Below are positions 7,710-15,056 of a stretch of 35,839 bases of DNA, one piece after another. The first letter of the stretch is position 1; each line of letters begins with the position of its first letter. Made by a program: the position numbers and the translations under genes. Source of the DNA: JACQFK01 sp964619955 (GTDB lineage Bacteria; Planctomycetota; MHYJ01; JACPRB01); the NCBI GenBank assembly GCA_964619955.1, contig CAZUJF010000049.1:1-35839 (forward strand), given 5' to 3'. Under the pieces are notes generated by a model that saw nothing but the letters and a program-made list of their open reading frames with translations, was not told the origin of the DNA and made no database searches.

Positions 7710-9647
7710 ATGATGAGACCGCTCGGCGCCGCCCTCGTCCTCGCCTTCCTTGCCGCCCCGGGATGCGGCGCTCCGCCGGCCGCGCCGGCCGGGCCCGGGC
7801 CCGAAAGCGTCGTCGCCCTCGCGGCCGATCCCCTCGCCCGCTTCGAGGCGCCCGAGGTCGACGTCGCCTCGCCCGGGACCGACCCCTCCCCCGCCGCCCG
7901 GCCCGTCGTTCGCGCCGAGGCCGCCCTCTACGCCCCCTGGCACTTCGAGTTCAAGACCGAGGAGGCCTGCGCCGCCTTCAAGGTCGACGGGACCCACCCC
8001 ATCACCCGCTTCGGGCGCTTCGCCGACGCCTATGTCCCCAACCGCCGCGACGTCCAGCTCGCCGCCCTCGGCGCCCCCGGCCTGATCTGGGTCGACCAGG
8101 GCAACCTCATGCAGATCCCGCCGCCGGCGCCCCCCGTCGAGCCCGCCCCCTCCCGCGCCACCAGCGAGCCCATCGTCCGCGGCGGTCTCGCCGGCCTCCG
8201 CGGCCGCGGCACGACCGTCGTCATCGTCGACTCCGGGCTCGACTTCCGGCACCCCGACTTCATCGCCACCGACGCCCAGAACCTTCCCGTCTCGCGCATC
8301 GCCTGGTTCTGGGACACCACCGCCAAGCCCGGCACCCCCGGCGGCCGCGCCCCCGTCTCCTACCCCAACGGCGCCCCCGTGGGCGTCGTCTGGACCCGCG
8401 ACGATCTCACCGCCGAACTGCGCTCCGGCGCGCGGAAGATCGGGCCCACGGACGTGAACGGCCACGGCACCTCCTGCGCCGGCGTCGCCGCCGGCAACGG
8501 GCGCGCCTACCCCGACCGGCGCTACTCGGGCGTCGCGCCGGAGGCGGACCTGGTCGCCGTCCGCGTCGGGGGCGGCTCCGGGCGGGGCCTGGAGAACACC
8601 TACCTGCTGGGCGCGGCCTGCAGCTGGATCGACGGGCTCCTCGGGTCCCGTCCGGTCGTCTTCTCCTGCAGCTACGGCGGCCAGTTCGGCGGCCGCGACG
8701 GCGTGCACGTGCTGGAGCGGCAGATCGACGCCCGCTTCGCCCCCGGCGTGAAGGGGCGCACGATCTGCATCGCGGCGGGCAACGACGGCCGGGAGAAGCT
8801 CCACGCCGCCGCGACGCTCGGCGGGCCGGCCGCGCCCGCCCGGATCGAGTGGACCGTGCCGCCCGCCACGCGGGCCCTCGTGGCGGTGATCTTCGGCGCC
8901 TCCGACGCCGCCGATCTCCGCTGGCGCTCCGCGGGCGCCGCCCTCATCGACGCCTCCAAGGTCGCCGGCTCCACCCACGCCATCACCCGGCACGTCCAGA
9001 TCCAGACGGCCGCCGAGCCCGGCAGCTACGCGATCGAGCTCTGGACCGCCTCCGGCAAGGCCGTGCAGGCCGACGCCTACATCGGCCGCCTCTCCGGCAC
9101 GGGGGCCCTGGCGTTCAGCGGGCCGGGGGCCGACGCCGGCAAGCAGATCAACAGCCCCGGCACCGCGCTGCAGGCCGTCACGGTCGGCAGCTACGACTTC
9201 AACGCCGAGGTCGACATCGGCGGCAAGAAGCAGTTCGCCGGCCGCAAGCAGGGCGCCCAGTTCGTGCCCCTCTCCGCCGGCCTCCTCTCCGACTACTCCA
9301 ACCCCGGTCCGCGCCGCACCGGGGAGCCGAAGCCGGACGTCACGGCCCCCGGGCAGTACCACGCCGCCGCCCGGGGCGGCGACGTCCCCCCCGGCGGCCT
9401 GGTCGAGTCCTCCGGCCGCTACTCGTACTTCAACGGGACCAGCGCCTCGACGCCCTACGTCGCCGGCCTGGTGGCCCTCATGTTCCAGAAGAACCCCTCG
9501 CTCAGCGTGGCCGAGGTCCACGAGCTGCTCCGCCGGCATGCGACGCGGGACAAGGCGACGGGAAGCACCCCCAACCCCTTCTGGGGCCACGGCAAGATCG
9601 ACTTCGCGGCGGCCAAGGCGCTGCTCGCGGCGGTCAAGGCGCCGTGA
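7710..9647 (+). CDS. Subtilisin-like serine peptidase (S8), lipoprotein
   Basis: A 645-residue S8 peptidase predicted to act outside the cytoplasm. The N-terminus has a signal sequence ending in AAPGC (Cys19), a plausible lipobox. Residues 20-160 form a propeptide or extra domain (WHFEFKTEEACAAF, DAYVPNRRDVQLAAL). The catalytic triad is complete: Asp174 in VVIVDSGLDF, His252 in VNGHGTSCAG and Ser578 in FNGTSASTPYVAGL; the oxyanion Asn is in CIAAGNDG. About 100 residues between the Asn and Ser blocks form a PPC-like or beta-rich insertion (RIEWTVPPATRALV, SYAIELWTASGK). The start ATG 7710 is preferred over upstream frames because it creates the signal peptide. The stop overlaps the GTG start of the CHAT gene by GTGA, so the two are coupled. 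Substrate unknown; it might process the CHAT partner or be activated by it, which is inference. Confidence 0.9.
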   Translation: MMRPLGAALVLAFLAAPGCGAPPAAPAGPGPESVVALAADPLARFEAPEVDVASPGTDPSPAARPVVRAEAALYAPWHFEFKTEEACAAFKVDGTHPITRFGRFADAYVPNRRDVQLAALGAPGLIWVDQGNLMQIPPPAPPVEPAPSRATSEPIVRGGLAGLRGRGTTVVIVDSGLDFRHPDFIATDAQNLPVSRIAWFWDTTAKPGTPGGRAPVSYPNGAPVGVVWTRDDLTAELRSGARKIGPTDVNGHGTSCAGVAAGNGRAYPDRRYSGVAPEADLVAVRVGGGSGRGLENTYLLGAACSWIDGLLGSRPVVFSCSYGGQFGGRDGVHVLERQIDARFAPGVKGRTICIAAGNDGREKLHAAATLGGPAAPARIEWTVPPATRALVAVIFGASDAADLRWRSAGAALIDASKVAGSTHAITRHVQIQTAAEPGSYAIELWTASGKAVQADAYIGRLSGTGALAFSGPGADAGKQINSPGTALQAVTVGSYDFNAEVDIGGKKQFAGRKQGAQFVPLSAGLLSDYSNPGPRRTGEPKPDVTAPGQYHAAARGGDVPPGGLVESSGRYSYFNGTSASTPYVAGLVALMFQKNPSLSVAEVHELLRRHATRDKATGSTPNPFWGHGKIDFAAAKALLAAVKAP

Positions 9648-12600
9648 GCCTCCTCGCCGCGCTGCTGCTCCTCCAGGCCGCGCCCGACGAGGCCGGCGTG
9701 CGCGCGGCCGTCGAGGGCTACTTCGCCGCCGTCGCGAAGCCGGATCCCGCCGCGGCCGCCGCCTTCTGGACCCCCGGCGCGGAGCAGCGCGAGACGATGG
9801 GGAAGCTCGGCGCCCCCTCCCCCGCCGTGAGCGGCCTCAAGGTGGACGAGTTCTCCTTCGACGGCGACGACGCCTCGGCCCGCATCTCCTTCACCGGCCG
9901 GATGCTCCCGGGCGACGGCGCGTATCCGGACGAGCCCCGGACCTGGTGGTGGGCGGACTTCCGCCGGGAGAACGGCCGCTGGCGCTGGACCGCCCAGGTG
10001 CCCGCGGCCGTCGTCTTCATCCGGCGCCTCGACCAGGCGGACGCCGCCGCGCGCGCGGACCTGGTCCGGCGGCACCCCGAGATGCTCTGCACCCGGGCGG
10101 TCGGGGCCTTCTGCGAGGCCGCCGTGGAGCTCGCCACCGCCGGCGAGCCCGCCGAAGGCCTGCGCGCGATCGCCCTCGCCGTCGAGCTCGCCGAGGCCTC
10201 GAAGCGCGCCGATCTGCTCGCCCAGGCCTGGTTCACCCGCGGCGTCTGCACCGCCACCCAACAGCGGCCGGGGGAGGCCGTCCCGGTCCTGCGCAAGGCC
10301 CTCGGCTTCGCCGTCGAGGCGAAGGACCCGGAGACCCGCGCCATGGCGGGGGCCTGGCTGGGCTTCGCGCTCTCGGACGCCAACCTCACCGAAGAGGGCC
10401 TCGGCGAGCTCCGGAAGGCCCTCGACCTGGCCGAGCGGGGCGACCTGAAGGCCGAACGCGTCACCGCCCTCAAGTTCCTCGGCATGGTCCACCTCCGCCG
10501 CGGCGAGCTCCGGGAGGCCCTGCGCCGGCAGGAGGAGGCCGTCGCCCGCGCGGCCGGACCCGAACTCCTCGAGGAGCGCATCCAGGCGCTCCACGAGCTC
10601 GCCACGGTCCAGTGGCAGCTCGGCGACCTCGGCGCCGCCCTGGCGGCGACGTTCGAGGGGCTCCGCCAGGCGGTCGGTCCGGGACAGGAGCCCAACCGCG
10701 CCAAGCTGCTCAACTCCATGGGCCTCATCCGCCTCGCGGCGGGCGAGCACGCCAAGGCGCTCGAGAACCTGGAGGAGGCCCTCGCGCTCTGGACCGCGCT
10801 CAAGCTCCCCCGGGTCACCGGCACCCTCCTCAACAACCTCGGCGAAACCCTCCGGCAGCTCGGCCGTCTGCCCGAGGCCGCCGGGCGCCTCGAGGCCGCC
10901 TTCAAGATCCTCGAGGAGACCGGCGACCGCCCCACTCTCGTCACCGCGCGCAACAACCTCGCGATCATCCGGCGCACCCAGGGGGACCTCGACGCCGCCC
11001 TCGCGCAGTACCGGCTCTGCGTCGCGGAGGCCGCCCAGGTCGGCAACCCCGCCCTCGCCGCCATCGCCCGCTGCAACGTGGCGGACATCCTCACCGTGCG
11101 CCGGGCCTTCGCCGGAGCCTTCGCGGAACTCGGGGCGGCCGCGAAGGAGGCCGCGGCCTCAGGCTCCGCCCAGGCCCGCTTCACGGTGGAGCTCTCCTTC
11201 GCGCGGACCGCCGCCCTCCGCGACGGCCCCGCGGACCGCCCCGCGGCGGTCGCGGCGCTGCGGCGGGCGATCGATCTCCTGGAGCAGTCCCGGGGGGGCC
11301 TGCGCGACCCGGCGCTCAAGCAAAGCTACCTGGCGCAGCACGCGCCGCTCTATTACCTGCTGGCCGACGTCCTGGCCGCCATGGACCGCCCCGCCGAGGC
11401 CTTCGCCGTGTCCGAGGAAGGCAAGGCGCGCACGCTGCTGGACCTCTTCGGCGGCGGGGCGAACCGCCTCGTGAAATCGATGTCCGCGGAGGAGCGCGCG
11501 GGGGAGGAGCGCCGGGAGTCGGACCTGCGGGCGCTGGAGCTCCGGCTCGGCGCGGCGGTGCTGAGCGACGAGCGCGAGGAGCTGCAGGGGCGCATCGCGA
11601 AGGAGCGGGAGGGGCTCGACGAGTTCCGGCGCGAGGTCTTCGCGCGGCATCCGCAGCTCGAGGCCCTGCGCGGGCGCTTCCGCCCGGCGCCGCTCGGGGA
11701 GATCCACCGGCGCCTGCTCTCCGGCCCGCCCCGCGCGGCGATCCTGTCCTACGTCCTGGGCTTCGACGAGGTCCTCCTCTTCGTCGTCTCCCCCGGCCCG
11801 GAGGCCGCGCGGCTCCAGGTCCGCCGCCTCAAGATCTCCCCGGAGCAGCTCCGCGCGAAGGTCGAGTCCTTCTGGGCGGCCTGCTCGCGCGCGGGCGGCG
11901 AATACGAGGCGGGGGCGCGGGAGCTCTACGACCTGCTGGTCGCGCCCGCCGGGGAGGCGCTCGGCGACGTCGCGCACCTCGTGATCTCCCCCGACGGCGT
12001 CCTGCACGGGCTGCCGTTCCAGGCGCTGCGGGACGCGGGCGGGCGGCACCTCGTGGAGCGCTGGACCGTGTCCTTCGCGCCGTCCGCGACGGCGCTGCTG
12101 AGGATGGAGGACGCGGCGGCCAGGCGCCGGGACGAGGGGGCGAAGGGGGCGGCGCCCTTCCTGGCGCTGGGCGCCCCGGAGATGCCCCCGGGCTTCGCGG
12201 ATCTCGAGCACGCGGCGGCCGAGCTCGGGGCGCTGGCGAAGCGCTTCGGGGTCGAGCCGCTGACGGGGCCCGCGGCGACGGAGACGCGGGCGAAGGCGGA
12301 GCTCGGGAGGGCGCGGCGCATCCACGTCTCGACGCACGGGAAGGTGGACGAGGCCTCGCCGCTCTACTCGTTCGTGGTCCTCGGCCGGGACGGGGCGAAC
12401 GACGGGCTGCTGCACGCGCGGGAGATCATGGACCTGGACCTGCGGGCGGAGCTGGTGGTGCTCTCGGCCTGCGAGACCGCGCTGGGCCGTCAGGTCGCGG
12501 GCGAGGGCGTGGTCGGCCTGACCTGGGCGCTCTTCGCGGCCGGGGCGCCCGCGACGGTGCTCTCTCAGTGGCAGGTGGCCGACGACGCCACGCGCGAGCT

Positions 12601-12748
12601 CATGGCCGCGTTCTACGCCGCCCAGGAGCCGGGCGTGCCCTTCGCCGCCGCCCTGCGCCGCGCGCAGCTCTCCCTCCTGAAGGATCCCCGCCGGGCCCAT
12701 CCCTACTTCTGGGCCCCCTTCCTCCTCGTCGGCGCCGGCCGGGGTTGA
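9644..12748 (+). CDS. NTF2-like/TPR/CHAT-domain protein, probably exported
   Basis: A 1034-residue protein with a C-terminal CHAT domain, a caspase-family cysteine peptidase fold. Layout: short leader without basic residues (VSLLAALLLLQAAP), an NTF2/SnoaL-like domain (about 17-130), about ten TPR-type helical pairs (about 150-560, for example LLNNLGETLRQLGRLPEAAG and ARNNLAIIRRTQGDLDAAL), an AEGKAR-like linker helix (AFAVSEEGKARTLLDLF), a charged coiled segment (about 610-660), then CHAT. The catalytic dyad is present: His898 in HVSTHGKVDE and Cys943 in VLSACETALG; the VLSQWQVAD and HPYFWAPFLLVG signatures complete it. GTG 9644 overlaps the subtilisin stop. Proteins of this TPR-CHAT type are common in planctomycetes, cyanobacteria and myxobacteria. 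Some CHAT proteins are known defence or death proteases; an apparent export signal here argues for an envelope role instead. Confidence 0.9.
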   Translation: MSLLAALLLLQAAPDEAGVRAAVEGYFAAVAKPDPAAAAAFWTPGAEQRETMGKLGAPSPAVSGLKVDEFSFDGDDASARISFTGRMLPGDGAYPDEPRTWWWADFRRENGRWRWTAQVPAAVVFIRRLDQADAAARADLVRRHPEMLCTRAVGAFCEAAVELATAGEPAEGLRAIALAVELAEASKRADLLAQAWFTRGVCTATQQRPGEAVPVLRKALGFAVEAKDPETRAMAGAWLGFALSDANLTEEGLGELRKALDLAERGDLKAERVTALKFLGMVHLRRGELREALRRQEEAVARAAGPELLEERIQALHELATVQWQLGDLGAALAATFEGLRQAVGPGQEPNRAKLLNSMGLIRLAAGEHAKALENLEEALALWTALKLPRVTGTLLNNLGETLRQLGRLPEAAGRLEAAFKILEETGDRPTLVTARNNLAIIRRTQGDLDAALAQYRLCVAEAAQVGNPALAAIARCNVADILTVRRAFAGAFAELGAAAKEAAASGSAQARFTVELSFARTAALRDGPADRPAAVAALRRAIDLLEQSRGGLRDPALKQSYLAQHAPLYYLLADVLAAMDRPAEAFAVSEEGKARTLLDLFGGGANRLVKSMSAEERAGEERRESDLRALELRLGAAVLSDEREELQGRIAKEREGLDEFRREVFARHPQLEALRGRFRPAPLGEIHRRLLSGPPRAAILSYVLGFDEVLLFVVSPGPEAARLQVRRLKISPEQLRAKVESFWAACSRAGGEYEAGARELYDLLVAPAGEALGDVAHLVISPDGVLHGLPFQALRDAGGRHLVERWTVSFAPSATALLRMEDAAARRRDEGAKGAAPFLALGAPEMPPGFADLEHAAAELGALAKRFGVEPLTGPAATETRAKAELGRARRIHVSTHGKVDEASPLYSFVVLGRDGANDGLLHAREIMDLDLRAELVVLSACETALGRQVAGEGVVGLTWALFAAGAPATVLSQWQVADDATRELMAAFYAAQEPGVPFAAALRRAQLSLLKDPRRAHPYFWAPFLLVGAGRG

Positions 12749-12768
12749 GACACCCGGGGATCGGGGGA

Positions 12769-12963
12769 TCAGCAGGTGCGGCGGGAGCGCCGGCTCTTCT
12801 TAAGGCGTCCCCGGGGGTTCAGATTGACGACACGGCCATCGCGCCAGATGTAGAGCGGCGTGCCGGTCTCCAGGGCGAGCGCGCGCGCGGCGCGCGCGGC
12901 CCGGCGCATGGCTGCCAGCGATCCCCGGATGACGGGGTCCTTGGAAGCCATTTTCCGCGTCAT
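12769..12963 (-). CDS. Small basic protein, probable partner of the zeta-type kinase
   Basis: A 64-residue protein starting at ATG 12963, overlapping the kinase stop by ATGA. It has a helical N-terminal half (VIRGSLAAMRRAARAARALA), then TGTPLYIWRDGRVVNLNP, a strand pair seen in many small proteins encoded next to COG4185-type kinases, and a strongly basic tail (KKSRRSRR). Position and coupling suggest an antitoxin or accessory protein, with the unusual order toxin then antitoxin. It bears no resemblance to the classical epsilon antitoxin, so antidote activity is inferred from context. Confidence 0.7.
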   Translation of the reverse strand: MTRKMASKDPVIRGSLAAMRRAARAARALALETGTPLYIWRDGRVVNLNPRGRLKKSRRSRRTC

Positions 12964-13496
12964 GTCTTGTCTCCTGCGTGGATCAACACCGGAGCAGGCC
13001 CTGAACTGTCGTACAAGGCCCAGCTATCCACCAGTCTACGGTATACCTGCTCGAAATTCCGCAGGCCCCGTTCGAAACGTCTGCGCACGACGGGCTCGGG
13101 GACATCATGCCCTCCCTGCGCCACGCGAGCCCGAATGCGCGCCAGGGCGATCTCCACCTGCGGCAGACTCAGAAACACCAGATTCACGCGGTAGCCGGCG
13201 GACTGCCACCGCGGGATCAGCCGGGCGTGGGCCATCCCGCTCAGGGTCGTCTCGAAGGCAAAATTCTTCCCCGCCTTCGCGTGAGCCCGGATTTGGGACA
13301 GCATTATCCGACCGGCTTCGAAGTCGACCGTCCCGGGCGCAAAGGGGGACAGACCCCGGGCGATGAGATCCGCATTGATGAACCCGGGACATTCAGCCTC
13401 ATCGAGGAGAAACTGCTCGGCGAACGTGGTCTTGCCGGCCCCGTTGGGGCCGGCAATGATCACGATGCGTCGGGAGCCCCTTGTCTTCCGCGCCAC
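12960..13496 (-). CDS. Zeta-toxin-like P-loop kinase (COG4185 type)
   Basis: A 178-residue nucleotide-binding kinase. Walker A is IIAGPNGAGKTTFAEQF; next come GFINADLIARGLSP (acidic residue at the family's substrate-contact position), AGKNFAFETTLSG (second phosphate-site motif), LVFLSLPQVEIALARIRARVAQGGHDVPEPVVRRRFERG (read as separate family blocks: the LSLP strand and the GGHDVPE..VRRRF lid), ending in a short strand pair. Zeta toxins phosphorylate UDP-N-acetylglucosamine; many COG4185 members have unknown targets. GTG 13496 is chosen because AGGG lies seven bases upstream; a TTG at 13502 is possible. The gene is followed by its coupled 64-residue partner. Length is shorter than classical zeta (about 270), as usual for this subfamily. 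Confidence 0.85.
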   Translation of the reverse strand: MARKTRGSRRIVIIAGPNGAGKTTFAEQFLLDEAECPGFINADLIARGLSPFAPGTVDFEAGRIMLSQIRAHAKAGKNFAFETTLSGMAHARLIPRWQSAGYRVNLVFLSLPQVEIALARIRARVAQGGHDVPEPVVRRRFERGLRNFEQVYRRLVDSWALYDSSGPAPVLIHAGDKT

Positions 13497-13549
13497 GAGC
13501 AAACCCTAACAGGCCTTGGAACCTCAGACAAGGGACCTTCCGCCCAAGC

Positions 13550-13969
13550 CTACTCCCCGATCACCTTGACCAGCACGCGCTTGCGGCGGCGGCCGTCGAA
13601 TTCGCCGTAGAAGATCTGCTCCCAGGGGCCGAGGTCTAGTCTGCCCGCCGTCACCGCCGCCACCACCTCGCGCCCGAACAACTGCCGCTTGAGGTGCGCG
13701 TCCGCGTTGTCCTCCCCCGTGTCGTTGTGGCGCCACTGCTCCACGGGCTCGTGCGGACAGAGCTTGTCGAGAAAGCGCTTCATGTCCGCGTGCAGGCCGC
13801 GCTCGTCGTCGTTCACGAACACGCTCGCCGTGATGTGCATCGCGTTCACCAGCACCATGCCCTCCCGGATGCCGGACCGGCGCACGAGCTCCTCGACCTG
13901 GGCGGTGATGTTGACGAACTCCACGCGCTCGGCCGTCTCGAACCAGAGGTGCTCGGTGAGCGACTTCAC
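13550..13969 (-). CDS. yjbQ: YjbQ-family protein (UPF0047, thiamine phosphate synthase-like)
   Basis: A 139-residue YjbQ/UPF0047 protein. Some members are reported to have low thiamine-phosphate synthase activity; the cellular role is unsettled. Motifs are classic: VNITAQVEELVRRSGI, AMHITASVFVNDDE.GL, YRHNDTGEDNADAHLK in the form WRHNDTGEDNADAHLK, and LDLGPWEQIFYGEFDG followed by RRKRVLVKVIG. The His residues of these motifs likely bind metal. The start is GTG 13969, which overlaps the moaE stop (GTGA), so it is coupled to the molybdopterin synthase genes. A longer reading frame on this strand reaching 14308 runs out of frame over moaE and is not used. Confidence 0.9.
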   Translation of the reverse strand: MKSLTEHLWFETAERVEFVNITAQVEELVRRSGIREGMVLVNAMHITASVFVNDDERGLHADMKRFLDKLCPHEPVEQWRHNDTGEDNADAHLKRQLFGREVVAAVTAGRLDLGPWEQIFYGEFDGRRRKRVLVKVIGE

Positions 13970-14373
13970 GAGGAGACCCAGGACTTGCCGCCCGCCTCGT
14001 AGAATTCCTCCTTCCAGATCGGCGCCTGCTTCTTCAGCTCCTCGATCGCGTAGCGGCAGGCCTCGAAGGACTCCGCCCGGTGCGGCGCCGAGACCGCGAT
14101 CACGACGCTCGCGTCCCCGACCGCCAGCTTCCCCGTCCGGTGCGCGAGATAGAGCTCCCCGATCTTCCAGCGCGCCTTCGCCTCCGCGGCGAGGCGGGCG
14201 AACTCCTTCTCCGCCATCTCCGCGAACGCGCTGTACGAGATCGACGCGACCCGCCTGCCGTCGTGATGGTCGCGCACCACCCCGATGAAGAGGCAGACCG
14301 CGCCGCAATCGTCCCGGCGCACCGCCGCGTGGGCTTCATCGAGCGAGAGCGGCTCCGTCGTGATCTTGAACAC
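13966..14373 (-). CDS. moaE: Molybdopterin synthase catalytic subunit MoaE
   Basis: A 135-residue MoaE, the large subunit that transfers sulphur from the MoaD thiocarboxylate to precursor Z (cPMP) to form molybdopterin. Diagnostic segments: GAVCLFIGVVRDHHDGRRV, YSAFAEMAEKEF, HRTGKLAVGDASVVIAVS, HRAESFEACRYAIEELK and KKQAPIWKEEF (about 114-124), holding the active-site lysines. Length is slightly under the E. coli protein (150). The start is GTG 14373, three bases after the moaD stop. Genes for the earlier steps (moaA, moaC) are not in the window. Confidence 0.93.
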   Translation of the reverse strand: MFKITTEPLSLDEAHAAVRRDDCGAVCLFIGVVRDHHDGRRVASISYSAFAEMAEKEFARLAAEAKARWKIGELYLAHRTGKLAVGDASVVIAVSAPHRAESFEACRYAIEELKKQAPIWKEEFYEAGGKSWVSS

Positions 14374-14376
14374 CGT

Positions 14377-14613
14377 TTATCCTCCTCCGACCGGCGGGAT
14401 GAGGGAGACCACGTCCCCCGGGGAAACGGCGGACGCCGGGCCCGCATAGTCCGTGTTCACGGCATACCGCACGTTCACGAGCCGCAGCCCGGGCACCGCG
14501 GCCTGCAGCGCCACGAGGACGTCGTCCACCGTGCCGCCCGAGGTGGACACCTCGAGACGCGCCGTGCCCGCCTGTTCCGCGAGCGGGCCGAAGAGCTGGA
14601 CGGTGACCTGCAT
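14377..14613 (-). CDS. moaD: Molybdopterin synthase sulphur-carrier subunit MoaD
   Basis: A 78-residue beta-grasp, ubiquitin-like sulphur carrier: QVTVQLFGPLAEQAG at the start, VDDVLVALQAAVPGL, VRYAVNTDYAG, and the C-terminal DVVSLIPPVGGG. The terminal Gly-Gly would be adenylylated and thiocarboxylated by MoaB/MoeB-type enzymes (not seen here). It ends in three glycines, one more than usual. ATG 14613 is used; ATG 14625 adds four residues. With the second start the gap to the upstream VOC gene is a single base. Confidence 0.92.
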   Translation of the reverse strand: MQVTVQLFGPLAEQAGTARLEVSTSGGTVDDVLVALQAAVPGLRLVNVRYAVNTDYAGPASAVSPGDVVSLIPPVGGG

Positions 14614-14626
14614 GAAGGCCGCCATC

Positions 14627-14974
14627 CTACACCAAAGTCCCCGACCGGACGATTTCGATGCGGTTGCCGGACGGGTCCCGCGTCCAGAAACGGCCCGCCT
14701 CCTCCTTCTCCACCCGTGCGCCCGCCCGGACGACGGCGCTTCGGGCCGCGTCCAGATCATCCACCTCCACCGCGAAGTGCCGCTTCGAGGACGGCTGCGG
14801 GACCGCATCCTCCGAAAGATGCAGTTCCGAATCCCCCAGACGAAACCAGGCGCCGCGTCCCGGGGCGTCGCCGCGTTCCATATCCTGGAGACCCAGCCCC
14901 TCCCGGTAGAAGCGCACGGCCTCCTCCAGCCGCTCGACGCGCAGATTGACGTGCGCCAGCCGTAAGCATCTCAT
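14627..14974 (-). CDS. VOC-family (glyoxalase/bleomycin-resistance fold) protein
   Basis: A 115-residue vicinal-oxygen-chelate protein. It has the paired beta-alpha-beta modules: LRLAHVNLRVERLEEAVRFY with metal-ligand-position His8, GAWFRLGDSELHLSE, KRHFAVEVDDLDAARSAV with a second His, and the terminal FWTRDPSGNRIEIVRSG carrying the Glu ligand. The ligand set looks intact, so metal-dependent chemistry is possible; the substrate is unknown. It is the first gene of the run VOC - moaD - moaE - yjbQ. No known VOC step exists in molybdopterin synthesis, so the link may be only positional. Confidence 0.85.
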   Translation of the reverse strand: MRCLRLAHVNLRVERLEEAVRFYREGLGLQDMERGDAPGRGAWFRLGDSELHLSEDAVPQPSSKRHFAVEVDDLDAARSAVVRAGARVEKEEAGRFWTRDPSGNRIEIVRSGTLV

Positions 14975-14990
14975 TCCCAGTCTTTTCCCC

Positions 14991-15018
14991 TTGATCCCTT
15001 ATGGGTTGCCCCTATAAT
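14991..15018 (+). promoter_or_regulatory. Near-consensus sigma70-type promoter for the glycosyltransferase
   Basis: TTGATC (14991-14996), 16-base spacer, perfect TATAAT (15013-15018), 38 bases upstream of the GTG start at 15057. It lies in the 82-base divergent gap with the VOC gene. Confidence 0.7.
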
Positions 15019-15056
15019 ACGAAACCGCTTTCGACCATCAAGGCAGGGAATATACG

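Noticed and set aside
7509..9590. 693-codon minus-strand frame opposite the subtilisin gene
   Set aside because: Gly/Val/Asp-rich antisense artefact; the catalytic triad is on the plus strand.
7763..9643. Extension of the CHAT frame upstream across the subtilisin gene
   Set aside because: This part is Arg-rich out-of-frame reading of the subtilisin; the GTG at 9644 is the sensible start.
5550..13496. A defence island made of MazEF, subtilisin-CHAT and the zeta-like kinase
   Set aside because: Modules lie on different strands with housekeeping-type genes between, the proteases look exported, and there is no integrase or phage gene.
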